Below the pieces are notes generated by a model. The model was not told the origin of the DNA and ran no database searches. It saw nothing but the letters and a program-made list of their open reading frames with translations. A DNA stretch of 64,000 bases from Psychrobacter jeotgali (GTDB taxonomy: Bacteria > Pseudomonadota > Gammaproteobacteria > Pseudomonadales > Moraxellaceae), in contig NZ_CAJHAF010000001.1 of the NCBI RefSeq assembly GCF_904846315.1, positions 186,001 through 250,000 of the forward strand, in the 5' to 3' direction. Within the stretch, counting starts at the first letter, position 1, and each line of letters opens with the position of its first letter. Shown here in pieces: positions 53,888 through 63,687 of the stretch. The position numbers and the translations under genes were made by a program.

Positions 53888-55387
53888 TTACTTATTTAGG
53901 TTAAGTTCCATCTCTTTAAACTTCGCTGAAACCGCAGGTCTTGGACCGCCGGTCATGATACTGACTGCGAAGATAGCGATAGTGCTCAAAACAAATCCTG
54001 GAACGATAGCATATAACCAATCATTTAGCGGCATACCATTCATCTCGAAAGGACCGTACACCCAAAGAATAACCGTTAATGCACCAACTACCATACCAGC
54101 AACAGCGCCGTTACGGTTCATACCGCGCCATGTGAGACTAAATACTACCAATGGTGCAAAAGCAGCACCGAAGCCTGCCCAAGCGTGTGATACTAGGCTA
54201 AGTACCGAGCTTTCAGGATCGGCAGCTAGCAATATTGCCACGACAGCGACTAATATCACAGAGAGACGGCCGACTAATACTTGACGAGCTTCTGGCGCAT
54301 CTTTATCGAAAAATAGCTTATAGACGTCCTTGGTTAGCGAGCTTGAAACCACTAATAGCTGCGATGAAATAGTACTCATAATGGCAGCCAAAATAGCCGC
54401 TAATAAGAAACCTGATACCAACGGCGTAAATAAGAACTGAGTGAATACTAAGAAGATTGTCTCTGGATCATCTAAAGTCATAGCGGTCTTTTGTACATAA
54501 GCACGACCCGCAAAACCAGTCATCAGCGAGCCAATCAAGCTGACGATCATCCAGCTCATACCTATATTACGCGCAGTTGGGACGTCTTTGACTGAGCGAA
54601 TAGCCATAAAACGCACGATAATATGCGGTTGCCCAAAATAGCCAAGACCCCAAGCCAGTAAGGAAATAATACCGATAATAGTCATGCCGCTGGTCACATT
54701 GAGTAGGCTTGGATCAATATTTCTAACCGCAGTCGTTGTGGCAGAAATGCCACCAAGATCAGTAAAGGCCACTACCGGTACAATCACCATCGCAAACAGC
54801 ATGATGACACCTTGGACAAAGTCAGTCATCGACACCGCTAAGAAGCCGCCGAATAGGGTATAAACCACCACCACCCCTGCGGTGACCCAAAGACCGGTAC
54901 CATACGAGAGATTAAGCGAGCTTTCAAATAACTTACCGCCACCAACGAGGCTAGCTGCGGTGTAAACGGTAAAGAATAGGATAATGACAATGGCTGATAT
55001 CACCCGTAGCATATGCGATTTATCTTCAAAACGATTGGCGAAGTAATCGGGTAGGGTGATTGCATTGTCAGCAATCTCAGTGTAAACACGTAGTCTGGGG
55101 GCAACAATAAGATAGTTCAAAAAGGCACCCAGTGTTAGACCTAAAGCAATCCAAACACTGACGACGCCGTCAGCATACATGTAGCCCGGTAGTCCCAGTA
55201 ATAGCCAGCCAGACATGTCCGAGGCGCCAGCTGATAGGGCGGTTACGGCAGGACCGAGATTACGACCCCCGAGCATATAACCTTCTGTATCATTGGCTTG
55301 TTTAAAATAGGCGTAAATACCAATACCTATCATGACTAAAAAATAGGCACCAAGCGATATCAATACGCCACTAGGAACTCCATTCAT
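53888..55387 (-). CDS. putP: Sodium/proline symporter PutP
   Basis: Inner-membrane Na(+)/proline symporter of the SSS family, 499 residues with about 13 membrane segments. The N-terminus ISLGAYFLVMIGIGIYAYF and ASDMSGWLLLGLPGYMYADG carry Na-binding residues; further stretches are FFTVYTAASLVGGGKLFESS and GQPHIIVRFMAIRSVKDV. The first Met of MNGVPSGVLI is the start. It is a single gene ending in a terminator. A terminator-like hairpin sits about 110 bp upstream, in the likely leader; see findings. Confidence 0.96.
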   Translation of the reverse strand: MNGVPSGVLISLGAYFLVMIGIGIYAYFKQANDTEGYMLGGRNLGPAVTALSAGASDMSGWLLLGLPGYMYADGVVSVWIALGLTLGAFLNYLIVAPRLRVYTEIADNAITLPDYFANRFEDKSHMLRVISAIVIILFFTVYTAASLVGGGKLFESSLNLSYGTGLWVTAGVVVVYTLFGGFLAVSMTDFVQGVIMLFAMVIVPVVAFTDLGGISATTTAVRNIDPSLLNVTSGMTIIGIISLLAWGLGYFGQPHIIVRFMAIRSVKDVPTARNIGMSWMIVSLIGSLMTGFAGRAYVQKTAMTLDDPETIFLVFTQFLFTPLVSGFLLAAILAAIMSTISSQLLVVSSSLTKDVYKLFFDKDAPEARQVLVGRLSVILVAVVAILLAADPESSVLSLVSHAWAGFGAAFAPLVVFSLTWRGMNRNGAVAGMVVGALTVILWVYGPFEMNGMPLNDWLYAIVPGFVLSTIAIFAVSIMTGGPRPAVSAKFKEMELNLNK

Positions 55388-56001
55388 ATAAATCGTCCTT
55401 AACCAACAGGGTTGGCAGTAATTTTAATAAATTGTAAAAGCTTTGCATTTAGAGATCCTCTTATATTTAAATAGATCTAAAAATGACATTTAAAGACAAA
55501 AAAAGCCATTAAGTAGGACATAATGGCTTTCGACTTTACATATTATTTACTTTTAGTTTTATATGATTGATTTTGTCCTGCAAATAGCACTTTCATAACT
55601 GAATATGGAATTGCTGACTACTAATAAAGGTTGCCTACTAAGTAACCTTATTAAGAGGTAATCGCATTAATTAGCCAAGAATAATATCAATCATTCAAAA
55701 CCAGGAAATCTGCTATAGTTAGTGTGAAAATAAAATAGCATTGATTGTTTTACTAGCATATCTTACTAAAGATCATCTTTATGTATCTATCAGTGTCATT
55801 GTAGTTGCGATATGTTATCTGGGCAAAACAATTTGCATTATAACGCATGAAAACAGCAATTGCGAATAAGCTTCTAATCTATATTGATTAATATAATGGT
55901 TTTAATGCTTCTGTCTATACTTAAACCTCTGTAATTAAGCTCTAAGCGGCGATTCAGTTGTGCGGTTAAATGGCTGTAAGTTAAATGACTATAACGTGCA
56001 T
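55388..56001. other. 614-bp gap with no ORF between putP and the LysR gene
   Basis: No open reading frame of note on either strand. It should contain the putP promoter. The main structures are the hairpin at 55498-55530 and a smaller one, aaggtt (55627-55632) with aacctt (55644-55649). The size is unusual for this compact chromosome. A small RNA or long leader is possible but not proven. Confidence 0.5.
55498..55530 (-). terminator. Strong hairpin with T run on minus strand, upstream of putP
   Basis: Stem aaagccatta (55502-55511) with taatggcttt (55521-55530), followed on the minus strand by a run of seven T. It has the shape of an intrinsic terminator but ends no visible gene. It could end an unseen small RNA, the tail of the LysR transcript, or attenuate putP. 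Confidence 0.72.
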
Positions 56002-56874
56002 TTAGTCAATAGGCGCCAGCAGATCAAGCAAAGCTTCCACACTGCTAGAGCGCGTAAGTTTGGGATTAATAACCACACCCAAAAAACGCTGTAATTCGAT
56101 ATTATCTGCCATATCTATACGCTCAAGATCTTGGCTGATAAGCGTTTGAGGTAGCACTGACCAGCCCAACCCAACCGATACCAACATACGAATAGATTCA
56201 AGCGGATTGGTACTCATAGTGGCATAAGGCTTTAGGTTGTGCTTGGCGAATTCCGCTAGGGTAATCTGGCTGGTAAAGGTATTGGCCGAAGGTAGAATAG
56301 CGGGGTAGCGTGCTAGCTGCTCTAGAGTCACGTTATTCTTTTTGGCTAGTGGTGATAAAGTGCCGGTCATAAAGTAAAGCGGGTCGGACCATAGCGTATG
56401 ATAGGTCAGACGTTTATCATAAACGGGCGGCAGGGTCAAAAATGCCAAAGACAAATCACCATCAAGCACCGCTTTATGAGCTTCTTCTGAATCTACAAAA
56501 TGCACTTCTAGCTGCACTGCTGGATAGCTTTGAATAAAGTCTTTGAGCACCGGCGCAAGATGATGTAAGCCTATATGGTGACTGGTACCAATGACCAGCT
56601 TGCCTGAAACCATATGCTCAGAGTGTTGCAAGTTAATTTTAAAATTCTCATAATCATCAAGCCAGCGTTTGGCATGGGGGAGCATCTCATTTGCAGCTTG
56701 AGTCGGCACAATACCGCGGCCCACAGTATCAAATAAGGTAATTTTGAACTCATCTTCTAAGTTTTTGATACGTTTACTGACTGCAGGTTGAGTAATAAAA
56801 AGCTTTTCCGCTGCGCCGGAGATGCTGCCTGTTTGCATAACTGTTACAAACGTCGTCAAATTAGTGGTGTTCAA
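56002..56874 (-). CDS. LysR-family transcriptional regulator
   Basis: LysR-type regulator of 290 residues. The N-terminal helix-turn-helix (about 1-62) reads TNLTTFVTVMQTGSISGAAEKL and ITQPAVSKRIKNLEDEFKIT; the effector domain follows. It is divergent from leuC, so it is probably a leucine-pathway regulator (LeuR/LeuO-like) acting on the shared intergenic region, or on an unlinked target. ATG 56874 has no strong Shine-Dalgarno sequence. The C-terminus ends in LLDLLAPID. Confidence 0.9.
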   Translation of the reverse strand: MNTTNLTTFVTVMQTGSISGAAEKLFITQPAVSKRIKNLEDEFKITLFDTVGRGIVPTQAANEMLPHAKRWLDDYENFKINLQHSEHMVSGKLVIGTSHHIGLHHLAPVLKDFIQSYPAVQLEVHFVDSEEAHKAVLDGDLSLAFLTLPPVYDKRLTYHTLWSDPLYFMTGTLSPLAKKNNVTLEQLARYPAILPSANTFTSQITLAEFAKHNLKPYATMSTNPLESIRMLVSVGLGWSVLPQTLISQDLERIDMADNIELQRFLGVVINPKLTRSSSVEALLDLLAPID

Positions 56875-57276
56875 ACCGATGTCCTTAGCTTTAACAAGAG
56901 CTATAAATAAAAGTTGGCTACTCCAATCACAATATTTTAGAAATAAAAGTTTGCGACTGGGAAAAAATCATCAATTATTATTATAGGATTAGGCTGCTAT
57001 AATCACAAGACATCTAGAGGTTTTATGAGACTTTTATTAGCTTAAATATAAGCTAATAGCTGATATAGCATAGATAAATGAATAAATGATTGATAAGTTT
57101 TCATAACTCAGCAAAAAATCGTCCTCGATGAGCAAAGATTTGATGACCAAATACTAGGGCTAATTAATAGCCAATCTGCGTTTGATATAGCTTGGACTAA
57201 CATCCTATAAAGCCGTTAGTCATATTATCAGCGACAGGACTTATTAAATAATTAGTAATTATTAAAGGATAGCAAT
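56875..57276. promoter_or_regulatory. 402-bp LysR-leuC divergent regulatory region
   Basis: It contains an extended -10 promoter at 56995-57003 (TGC TATAAT), a candidate leader peptide ORF at 57025-57045, and a hairpin over the leucine codons (57035-57044 with 57049-57058). About 230 further bases lie before leuC, without a second gene. The spacing of about 270 nt from start site to leuC suits a regulated leader. Confidence 0.65.
57025..57045 (+). CDS. Candidate leucine leader peptide (MRLLLA)
   Basis: The ORF ATG AGA CTT TTA TTA GCT TAA encodes Met-Arg-Leu-Leu-Leu-Ala. AGAGG lies four bases upstream, and an extended -10 (TGC TATAAT) about 22 bases upstream of the ATG. The three Leu codons sit inside a 10-bp hairpin (57035-57044 with 57049-57058). 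This is the layout expected of a leucine-responsive leader for leuCD. No terminator with a U run is visible, so the mechanism is uncertain, and a run of three Leu in a short ORF can occur by chance. Confidence 0.5.
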   Translation: MRLLLA

Positions 57277-58695
57277 ATGAGCGCTCAAACTTTATACGAT
57301 AAACTTTGGAATGCCCATGAAGTCACCAAACGTGATGATGGCTCAAGTTTAATTTATATCGACCGTCACCTGTTGCATGAGGTCACTAGCCCGCAAGCGT
57401 TCGAAAGTTTGGAGCTGGCTAATAGAGAGCCGTGGCGTCTGTCGGCTAACATTGCTAGTCCAGACCATAACGTGCCGACAGTAACTAAAGAGCGTAGTGA
57501 AGGGGTTGAAGGAATTAAAGATAAGGTATCACGCCTGCAAGTGGTGACTTTAGATGAAAACTGTGCAAAATTCGATATTGCTGAATTTACTATCAATGAT
57601 GATCGCCAAGGTATCTTGCACGTGGTCGGTCCTGAGCAAGGCTTGGTGCTGCCTGGTATGACGGTGGTTTGTGGCGACTCGCATACCGCCACTCACGGAG
57701 CACTGGGTTGCCTAGCTCATGGTATCGGTACCTCTGAAGTTGAGCATGTGCTTGCCACTCAGTGTTTGATTACCAAAAAAATGAAAAATATGCAGATTCG
57801 TGTCAACGGCAAGCTTGGTAAAGGCGTGACTCCGAAGGACGTGGTGCTAGCTATCATTGCCCAGATTGGTACTGCTGGTGGCACCGGTTATGCTATCGAG
57901 TTTGCAGGGCAGGTGTTCGAAGAGATGAGCATGGAAGGGCGCATGACGGTCTGTAATATGGCGATTGAGGCGGGCGCTCGTGTAGGTATGGTAGCCGTCG
58001 ATGATACCACTATCGATTATGTCAAAGGTCGGCCGTATGCGCCAACTGAGGAGCAGTGGGCGCAAGCAGAAGCCTACTGGCGCACTTTGTATTCAGATAA
58101 TGAGGCGGTTTTTGACACCGTTATTGAAATTGATGGCAGTCAGATTGCTCCGCAAGTGTCATGGGGTACCTCGCCTGAGATGGTGGTCGATATTACTCAG
58201 TCTGTCCCAACTCTTGAGCAAGCAGCGGATGAGACCCAAAAAGAAGGTTGGGAGCGTGCTTATACCTATATGGGATTAAAGCCAGGACAGCCCATTACTG
58301 ATATTGAGCTTGATCGGATATTTATTGGCTCTTGCACCAATTCACGTATCGAGGACTTGCGTGATGCCGCTTCAGTGATAAAAGGTCGTAAAGTTGCGGA
58401 CAATATCAAAGAAGCTATCGTAGTTGCAGGCTCTGGACAGGTGAAGTTGCAGGCAGAGTCTGAAGGTTTGGATAAAGTATTTACCGAAGCTGGATTTGAA
58501 TGGCGGGAGCCGGGTTGCTCAATGTGTTTGGCGATGAACGCTGACAAACTTGAGCCCGAGGAGCACTGCGCTTCGACTTCTAACCGTAACTTTGAAGGTC
58601 GTCAAGGCAACGGCGGACGTACGCATCTGGTTAGTCCAGCCATGGCTACAGCGGCGGCATTAGCGGGTCACTTTGTGGATGTGCGTACTTATTAA
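57277..58695 (+). CDS. leuC: 3-isopropylmalate dehydratase large subunit
   Basis: Large subunit of isopropylmalate isomerase, an aconitase-type [4Fe-4S] enzyme. It converts 2-isopropylmalate to 3-isopropylmalate in leucine synthesis. Motifs are [39 protein letters not shown] with one cluster cysteine, and [11 protein letters not shown] with the other two. 472 residues is the normal length. The small subunit follows 48 bp later. ATG 57277 is preceded by AAAGGATAG. Upstream lies a long leader with the candidate leucine peptide. Confidence 0.98.
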   Translation: MSAQTLYDKLWNAHEVTKRDDGSSLIYIDRHLLHEVTSPQAFESLELANREPWRLSANIASPDHNVPTVTKERSEGVEGIKDKVSRLQVVTLDENCAKFDIAEFTINDDRQGILHVVGPEQGLVLPGMTVVCGDSHTATHGALGCLAHGIGTSEVEHVLATQCLITKKMKNMQIRVNGKLGKGVTPKDVVLAIIAQIGTAGGTGYAIEFAGQVFEEMSMEGRMTVCNMAIEAGARVGMVAVDDTTIDYVKGRPYAPTEEQWAQAEAYWRTLYSDNEAVFDTVIEIDGSQIAPQVSWGTSPEMVVDITQSVPTLEQAADETQKEGWERAYTYMGLKPGQPITDIELDRIFIGSCTNSRIEDLRDAASVIKGRKVADNIKEAIVVAGSGQVKLQAESEGLDKVFTEAGFEWREPGCSMCLAMNADKLEPEEHCASTSNRNFEGRQGNGGRTHLVSPAMATAAALAGHFVDVRTY

Positions 58696-58743
58696 TCGCC
58701 TGACTCAATAATTACGGCAACCTTTATCTTATAGGAAATTATT

Positions 58744-59394
58744 ATGCAAGCTTATAACACTCAAACCGGCATTGTTTGCCCTCTTGATCGCTCAAACGTA
58801 GATACCGATCAGATTATTCCCAAGCAGTTTTTAAAGTCTATCAAACGTACGGGCTTTGGCGTCAACTTATTCGATGATTGGCGCTACCTTGATGAAGGCT
58901 TCCCTGGTCAAGACCATAGCAAGCGTCCCATTAATCCAGACTTTGTATTAAACCAACCACGCTATCAAGGGGCCACTATTTTGCTGGCGCGTAGAAATTT
59001 TGGCTGCGGCTCTAGTCGTGAGCATGCGCCTTGGGCGCTGTCAGAATATGGCTTTCGTACTATCATTGCGCCAAGTTTTGCTGATATCTTTTATAATAAC
59101 TGCTTCAAAAATGGTATGTTGCCCATTGTTTTGGATGAAGCAATTGTTGATAAATTAATGGAGGCTACTTTTGCCAATGAAGGCTATGAGCTTACCGCTG
59201 ATCTTGAACGTCAAGTAGTGGTTACGCCTACGGGTGAAGAGTATGCCTTTGAAATCGATGAGTTCCGTAAGCACTGTTTACTTAACGGCCTCGACGATAT
59301 TGGGCTAACTTTGCAGAAAAGTGATGAAATTAAGGCTTATGAGCATAAAATGATGCAAAAAACGCCTTGGATATTTAATCCAGTTAGAGCTTAA
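58744..59394 (+). CDS. leuD: 3-isopropylmalate dehydratase small subunit
   Basis: Small subunit of isopropylmalate isomerase (216 residues). [20 protein letters not shown] opens the protein, and [20 protein letters not shown] and [19 protein letters not shown] mark the substrate site. It forms the heterodimer with LeuC. ATAGGAAAT lies upstream of the ATG. A lipoprotein gene and then leuB follow; the intervals suggest leuB may have its own promoter. Confidence 0.98.
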   Translation: MQAYNTQTGIVCPLDRSNVDTDQIIPKQFLKSIKRTGFGVNLFDDWRYLDEGFPGQDHSKRPINPDFVLNQPRYQGATILLARRNFGCGSSREHAPWALSEYGFRTIIAPSFADIFYNNCFKNGMLPIVLDEAIVDKLMEATFANEGYELTADLERQVVVTPTGEEYAFEIDEFRKHCLLNGLDDIGLTLQKSDEIKAYEHKMMQKTPWIFNPVRA

Positions 59395-59527
59395 GCTCTT
59401 AGTATAAGTGTGAAAAGCTAAATATTGTTAACAAAGGTTTAGAGTCAATAATAGAACGTTGAGTTATAGTAACAAAATGGCTAAAATGAGTAATCAATTG
59501 TCATCAATATGAATAGTAGTTGCCATT

Positions 59528-60193
59528 ATGAACAAAAAACTTAACGTAGTATTCACTAGCGCAGCTATCATGGCTAGCTTATTGTTATCAGGCTGTCAGC
59601 TATTAAGTGGCTATCAGCAGATAGAAAAGGCTGAAAATGCTGATAGCTGGGCAGGTAAGATTAGTCCGGTAAAAACTGAGACCAGTATTGCCTGTTTTGG
59701 TACTTATCACTGCGAAATAATTCTCATTGATAAGACATCGATTATATCGCCAACCACTCATCAGCCAGTAGATAATAGAATGCTTACAGCAGCGCCTAGC
59801 GCCGATGACATATCGCCGCTACTAGATAATAAATCGGTCAAGATAGTGCCATTAGCTCCATCTAGTATCAAAGGTTTGACCAATTATTATGCGCGGGTAA
59901 AGCCTGTGAAGCGTGAAGTGCATATCAACTTCTATCCTGAAAATAATCTTGATTATGTCGAGCGCTTCGCTGTGATTCATGAGTTCGTTGAAGGTACTTA
60001 TCAGCTTCGAGCTTATCGTCAAAAGAATAATCAAACTAAAGGCAGTTTGTTAGAGAATGCTTCTCCTGATCCCTTATGTGTAGACTTGATTCATAATGAT
60101 AAGGTACAGCGTCACTTTTGCAAACAAACAGATACCGATACCCAAGGAGAGTTTGTAGAAAAAGGGCTGAGCAGTCACATCAAAGTGAAATAG
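59528..60193 (+). CDS. Unknown lipoprotein between leuD and leuB
   Basis: This 221-residue protein has a signal peptide and a lipobox SGC with Cys23 (LLLSGCQLLSGYQQ), so it is most likely an outer- or inner-membrane-bound lipoprotein. The mature part has four Cys; the two in IACFGTYHCEII could form a disulfide. I do not recognise a domain. It lies in the same direction as the leucine genes but does not belong to the pathway, which suggests a lineage-specific insertion. The 123-bp gap to leuB and the 133-bp gap to leuD make co-transcription uncertain. Confidence 0.75.
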   Translation: MNKKLNVVFTSAAIMASLLLSGCQLLSGYQQIEKAENADSWAGKISPVKTETSIACFGTYHCEIILIDKTSIISPTTHQPVDNRMLTAAPSADDISPLLDNKSVKIVPLAPSSIKGLTNYYARVKPVKREVHINFYPENNLDYVERFAVIHEFVEGTYQLRAYRQKNNQTKGSLLENASPDPLCVDLIHNDKVQRHFCKQTDTDTQGEFVEKGLSSHIKVK

Positions 60194-60316
60194 CAAGAAA
60201 CGCAGCCAATCTAGATAGCTCGACTACTGCAAAAATTAATGACTTACCGTAAAACAATAAACAATTGCATTTATACTTATTGTACTTAAACACTCCCATC
60301 AATTTAAAGGACTAGT

Positions 60317-61432
60317 ATGGCAACGATTTTAACATTAGCAGGCGATGGTATTGGCCCTGAGATTATGGCTCAAGCTATCGATGTATTAGAAGCTGTCAAT
60401 AAAAAGTTTGCGCTTGATTTGACCTTGGAGCAAGGGCTAATTGGTGGTGCTGCAATCGATGAGACTGGCGAGCCGCTACCAGAAGATACCCTCAAGCAAG
60501 CACGTAACGCAGATGCGGTGTTACTGGGGGCGGTTGGAGGGCCTAAGTGGGATGGTATTGAGCGTAGCAAGCGTCCTGAACGTGGTCTGCTGAAGATTCG
60601 TAGCGAGCTTGGTCTATTTGCTAATCTACGAGTAGCCAAGCTCTATCCACAATTGGCTAATGCGTCTAGTATCAAACCTGAGATTATATCGGGGCTGGAT
60701 CTATTAATCGTACGGGAGTTGACCGGCGGGATTTATTTCGGTGAGCCGCGCGGTATCCGTACTTTAGAGAATGGTGAACAGCAAGGCTATAACACCATGG
60801 TTTATAGCACCAGTGAGATTAAGCGCATCGGTAAAGTGGCTTTTGAGCTGGCAAGAACACGGGCGCAAACCTCAGGTAAACCAGCTAAAGTATGCTCAGT
60901 CGACAAAGCTAATGTGTTAGAAGTCACTGAGCTGTGGAAGCAGACGATGATTGAGATGCAACAAGCCGATTATAGCGATGTTAATCTATCGCATATGTAT
61001 GCTGATAATGCTTGTATGCAGCTGATTCGTGATCCCAAGCAGTTCGACGTCATGGTCACCGGTAATATGTTCGGTGATATTTTATCCGATGAGGCCGCTA
61101 TGTTGACCGGATCTATTGGGATGCTGCCCTCAGCCAGTTTGGATGAGCAAGGTAAAGGTATGTATGAGCCTTGTCATGGGTCAGCACCTGATATTGCCGG
61201 ACAAGATAAAGCCAATCCGCTAGCTACAATCTTATCAGTAGCTATGATGCTGCGTTATACCTTTAAACAAGAACAAGCGGCACAAGCAATCGAACAAGCG
61301 GTTAGTGAAGTGCTTGATGACGGACTGCGTACCCCTGATATCTTATATAGTACAACGGATAGCAGTGAAACTGGATTGACGCAGGTTGGCTGTAAACAAA
61401 TGGGTGAGGCGGTGTTGGCTAAGCTTGCTTAA
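60317..61432 (+). CDS. leuB: 3-isopropylmalate dehydrogenase
   Basis: NAD-dependent dehydrogenase that oxidises and decarboxylates 3-isopropylmalate in leucine synthesis (371 residues). Typical stretches are [55 protein letters not shown] and [31 protein letters not shown] lies before the ATG. It ends the leucine gene group with a terminator at 61459. Confidence 0.98.
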   Translation: MATILTLAGDGIGPEIMAQAIDVLEAVNKKFALDLTLEQGLIGGAAIDETGEPLPEDTLKQARNADAVLLGAVGGPKWDGIERSKRPERGLLKIRSELGLFANLRVAKLYPQLANASSIKPEIISGLDLLIVRELTGGIYFGEPRGIRTLENGEQQGYNTMVYSTSEIKRIGKVAFELARTRAQTSGKPAKVCSVDKANVLEVTELWKQTMIEMQQADYSDVNLSHMYADNACMQLIRDPKQFDVMVTGNMFGDILSDEAAMLTGSIGMLPSASLDEQGKGMYEPCHGSAPDIAGQDKANPLATILSVAMMLRYTFKQEQAAQAIEQAVSEVLDDGLRTPDILYSTTDSSETGLTQVGCKQMGEAVLAKLA

Positions 61433-61772
61433 CAGCTATAAAATCTAAATAAACCTAGAACCCATAAGCTACTGAGTAGTTTATGGGTTTTTTTATAGCG
61501 CTAAAATCGTTAAAGTTCACTGAGATAAAGTGGAAGTGATGGTAGTTATAATAGGAGACAGTGCTAATAATCTAACAGCTTTCTAAGCTCTTGTTAACAT
61601 CCTTATGCAAAGACACACAGCTTATTAACAAAGCAATATGCTATTCTGATATCTCATATAATACTGTGACCGTTTTTACTAGCTATAGAACGTCCTTTAG
61701 CTTAGCAGTATTTTCTGTAGAAAATTTTTATAATAAATATTAATTATACTAATAATAATTTGGAAATAAAAT
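61433..61772. other. 340-bp gap between leuB and the L,D-transpeptidase gene
   Basis: It holds the leuB terminator (61459-61495) and then AT-rich sequence with the probable promoter of the transpeptidase gene. I see no other feature. Confidence 0.6.
61459..61495 (+). terminator. Terminator after leuB
   Basis: Stem aacccataa (61459-61467) with ttatgggtt (61481-61489), an inner ctact/agtag pair, then a T run. Confidence 0.88.
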
Positions 61773-62864
61773 ATGTATCCACTAACCAAAATCAGCGGCG
61801 CCATCACCGCTATAGGATTATCTACGGTTTTATTTATAACTCAGTCGGTCGCTGCTAGCACCGATAATGTTGAAGAATCCAGTCCTGTCACTAATAGTGT
61901 GAGCCAAAAACTAACTGGTGATAGTCAAACTGCGACTTCTTTAAATAAGCTACTACCCACCCTGGAATATAGTACCCAAAACCTATCAAAGACCGCCCAA
62001 AAGGTAAATGCTGCTAAGTGGCAAGCCGGTAAAGAGATAAACCGTGATACCGGTGCTAAAATTCAAGCTTTACTTAATTGGAGTCAACATGGGGTAGGAC
62101 CTGTCGATGGTTATTGGGGTAAAAATACCAAAAAAGCCATGCAGGCGTTTCAAAAAGCCAATAATTTGCAGGTTACTGATAACCTAAACGATGAAACATG
62201 GCAGGCACTAACAGCTAGTGAGCGTTTGATGGGTGAGCCTGTTTTGGTAAATTATACTCTGAGTAATGATGACGTTAATATCAAGACCACCACTATTCCT
62301 GCTGGCGCTGAAGCCAAAGCTGAGCTTGAAGGTATGTACTACGAAACCGTCACCGAAGCACTGGCAGAAAAGTTCCATATGAGCGAAAAGTATCTTAAAT
62401 CACTAAACCCTAACAGCAAATTCAGCGCTGGAGACACTATTACGGTTTATAATCCGGGTAACCCCAATACCAAACCAGTAAGTAGAGTAGTCGCTGATAA
62501 AAGTACTGAAACTCTGTATGCTTATGATGATAAAGGCAATCTCGTTGCCAGCTATCCGACAACCGTAGGCAGTACCGCCACCCCATCGCCTTCAGGCACC
62601 CATACGGTCGAAGTAAAAGTACATGAGCCCAACTACACTTATACTCATGATAGCGGTGACAAATCTATTATCCCGCCAGGCCCTAACAATCCAGTAGGAC
62701 TGGTGTGGATTGGACTAAGTAAACCTTCCTATGGTATTCATGGCTCACCAGATCCTGCACGCATTAGCCGTCAAGCCTCAGCAGGCTGTGTGCGCCTGAC
62801 TAACTGGGACGCATTGGCTCTATTAGGTACTATTGAGGACGATGCGACAGTCGAGATAAAATAG
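61773..62864 (+). CDS. L,D-transpeptidase with peptidoglycan-binding domain
   Basis: Periplasmic YkuD-type L,D-transpeptidase (363 residues), which cross-links peptidoglycan or attaches proteins to it. A signal peptide (1-28) is followed by a PG_binding_1 domain (about 82-150, with IQALLNWSQHGVGPVDGYWG) and a LysM-like stretch (SEKYLKSLNPNSKFSAGDTI). The catalytic YkuD domain follows, with YGIHGSPDPARISRQASAGC and the Cys of SAGCVRLT. It is probably an envelope-maintenance enzyme; the anchored substrate is not predictable. Copy C of a dispersed repeat starts 14 bp after its stop and may serve as its 3' end. Confidence 0.93.
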   Translation: MYPLTKISGAITAIGLSTVLFITQSVAASTDNVEESSPVTNSVSQKLTGDSQTATSLNKLLPTLEYSTQNLSKTAQKVNAAKWQAGKEINRDTGAKIQALLNWSQHGVGPVDGYWGKNTKKAMQAFQKANNLQVTDNLNDETWQALTASERLMGEPVLVNYTLSNDDVNIKTTTIPAGAEAKAELEGMYYETVTEALAEKFHMSEKYLKSLNPNSKFSAGDTITVYNPGNPNTKPVSRVVADKSTETLYAYDDKGNLVASYPTTVGSTATPSPSGTHTVEVKVHEPNYTYTHDSGDKSIIPPGPNNPVGLVWIGLSKPSYGIHGSPDPARISRQASAGCVRLTNWDALALLGTIEDDATVEIK

Positions 62865-62878
62865 AGGGCTATTTAAAA

Positions 62879-63027
62879 CTATAGTCAGGTCAATATAAAA
62901 AAGATACAGCTAGACTGGAACGAATTTTGCGCAGCATCGAAACAGCGTAGATACAGCACACAAGTAAAATTTGTTCCAGTCCGGCGCTATAATTTAGTGT
63001 ATCTATTTAATTTAGTATCAACTATAG
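62879..63027 (+). repeat. Dispersed palindromic repeat, copy C
   Basis: This 149-bp copy starts CTATAGTCAGGTC and ends ATCAACTATAG; CTATAGT ends form an inverted repeat. The internal stem actggaac (62914-62921) with gttccagt (62973-62980) is perfect. It aligns over its full length with copy B, differing in the stem by paired changes. It directly follows the transpeptidase gene. Confidence 0.87.
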
Positions 63028-63070
63028 CATTTGGAGGGATTTAAATGCTTAGCCTAGCAAAAATGAAACA

Positions 63071-63103
63071 AAAAAATACCGCTGATCTATAGCGGTATTT
63101 TTG
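63071..63103. terminator. Bidirectional terminator after repeat copy C
   Basis: Stem aaataccgct (63074-63083) with agcggtattt (63091-63100), 7-nt loop, A run on the left and TTTT on the right. Confidence 0.85.
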
Positions 63104-63359
63104 TGGGCAGATTGTTAACTTCATAATCTATTTAAGCGTTTAATTTGACAGAATAAACGTTCTCGTAAATAAAATCCCACATTGGGTGTTGCGCAGTAAT
63201 AATCGATGGCGCTGCTCAATAGAGCTTCGATAATCTCTAATTACTACTTAGTAAAAGATAAGTCAGTAAAAAGTAACTCAGCAAAAGGCAAATGCAGCAT
63301 TAACCTTTGGTCGTTGTATATCAGACTGTATATACTTTATTAAGGTTATAATTACAAAA

Positions 63360-63581
63360 TTAAGTTTTACCGCGGTAAGTAATGCGACCTTTAGATAAAT
63401 CGTAAGGAGTCATTTCGACCTTAACTTTATCACCAGTTAAAATGCGGATATAGTGCTTACGCATCTTACCTGAGATATGTGCAATGATTTCGTGTCCGTT
63501 TTCTAAACGAACTTTAAACAATGTATTTGGAAGGGTGTCGATGACTTCACCTTCAAATTCAATAATATCGTCTTTAGCCAT
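63360..63581 (-). CDS. infA: Translation initiation factor IF-1
   Basis: Small OB-fold protein (73 residues) that binds the A site of the 30S subunit at initiation. [20 protein letters not shown] and [20 protein letters not shown] are nearly the universal sequence. ATG 63581 (MAKDD) is chosen instead of ATG 63593, which would add four residues that the family lacks. It is transcribed in the same direction as the truA gene upstream. Confidence 0.97.
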   Translation of the reverse strand: MAKDDIIEFEGEVIDTLPNTLFKVRLENGHEIIAHISGKMRKHYIRILTGDKVKVEMTPYDLSKGRITYRGKT

Positions 63582-63687
63582 AATTTGTATCAATCAATGA
63601 AAAATAAGCACATATTATACGCAAGTTCGGCTATTAAAGCAATGGCAAACCCAGTTTTTGCTTGACAGTCTGTAACTGATATGTATA

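Larger units (their letters stand above)
62865..63359. other. Gap of about 500 bp holding repeat copy C and terminator
   Basis: Beyond the repeat and the terminator I see only unfeatured AT-rich sequence (63104-63359). No small ORF is convincing. Confidence 0.55.

Noticed and set aside
57059..57276. Classical U-run terminator of a leu attenuator
   Set aside because: Only weak stems (for example ggcta/tagcc) without a U tract are present, so standard attenuation cannot be claimed.
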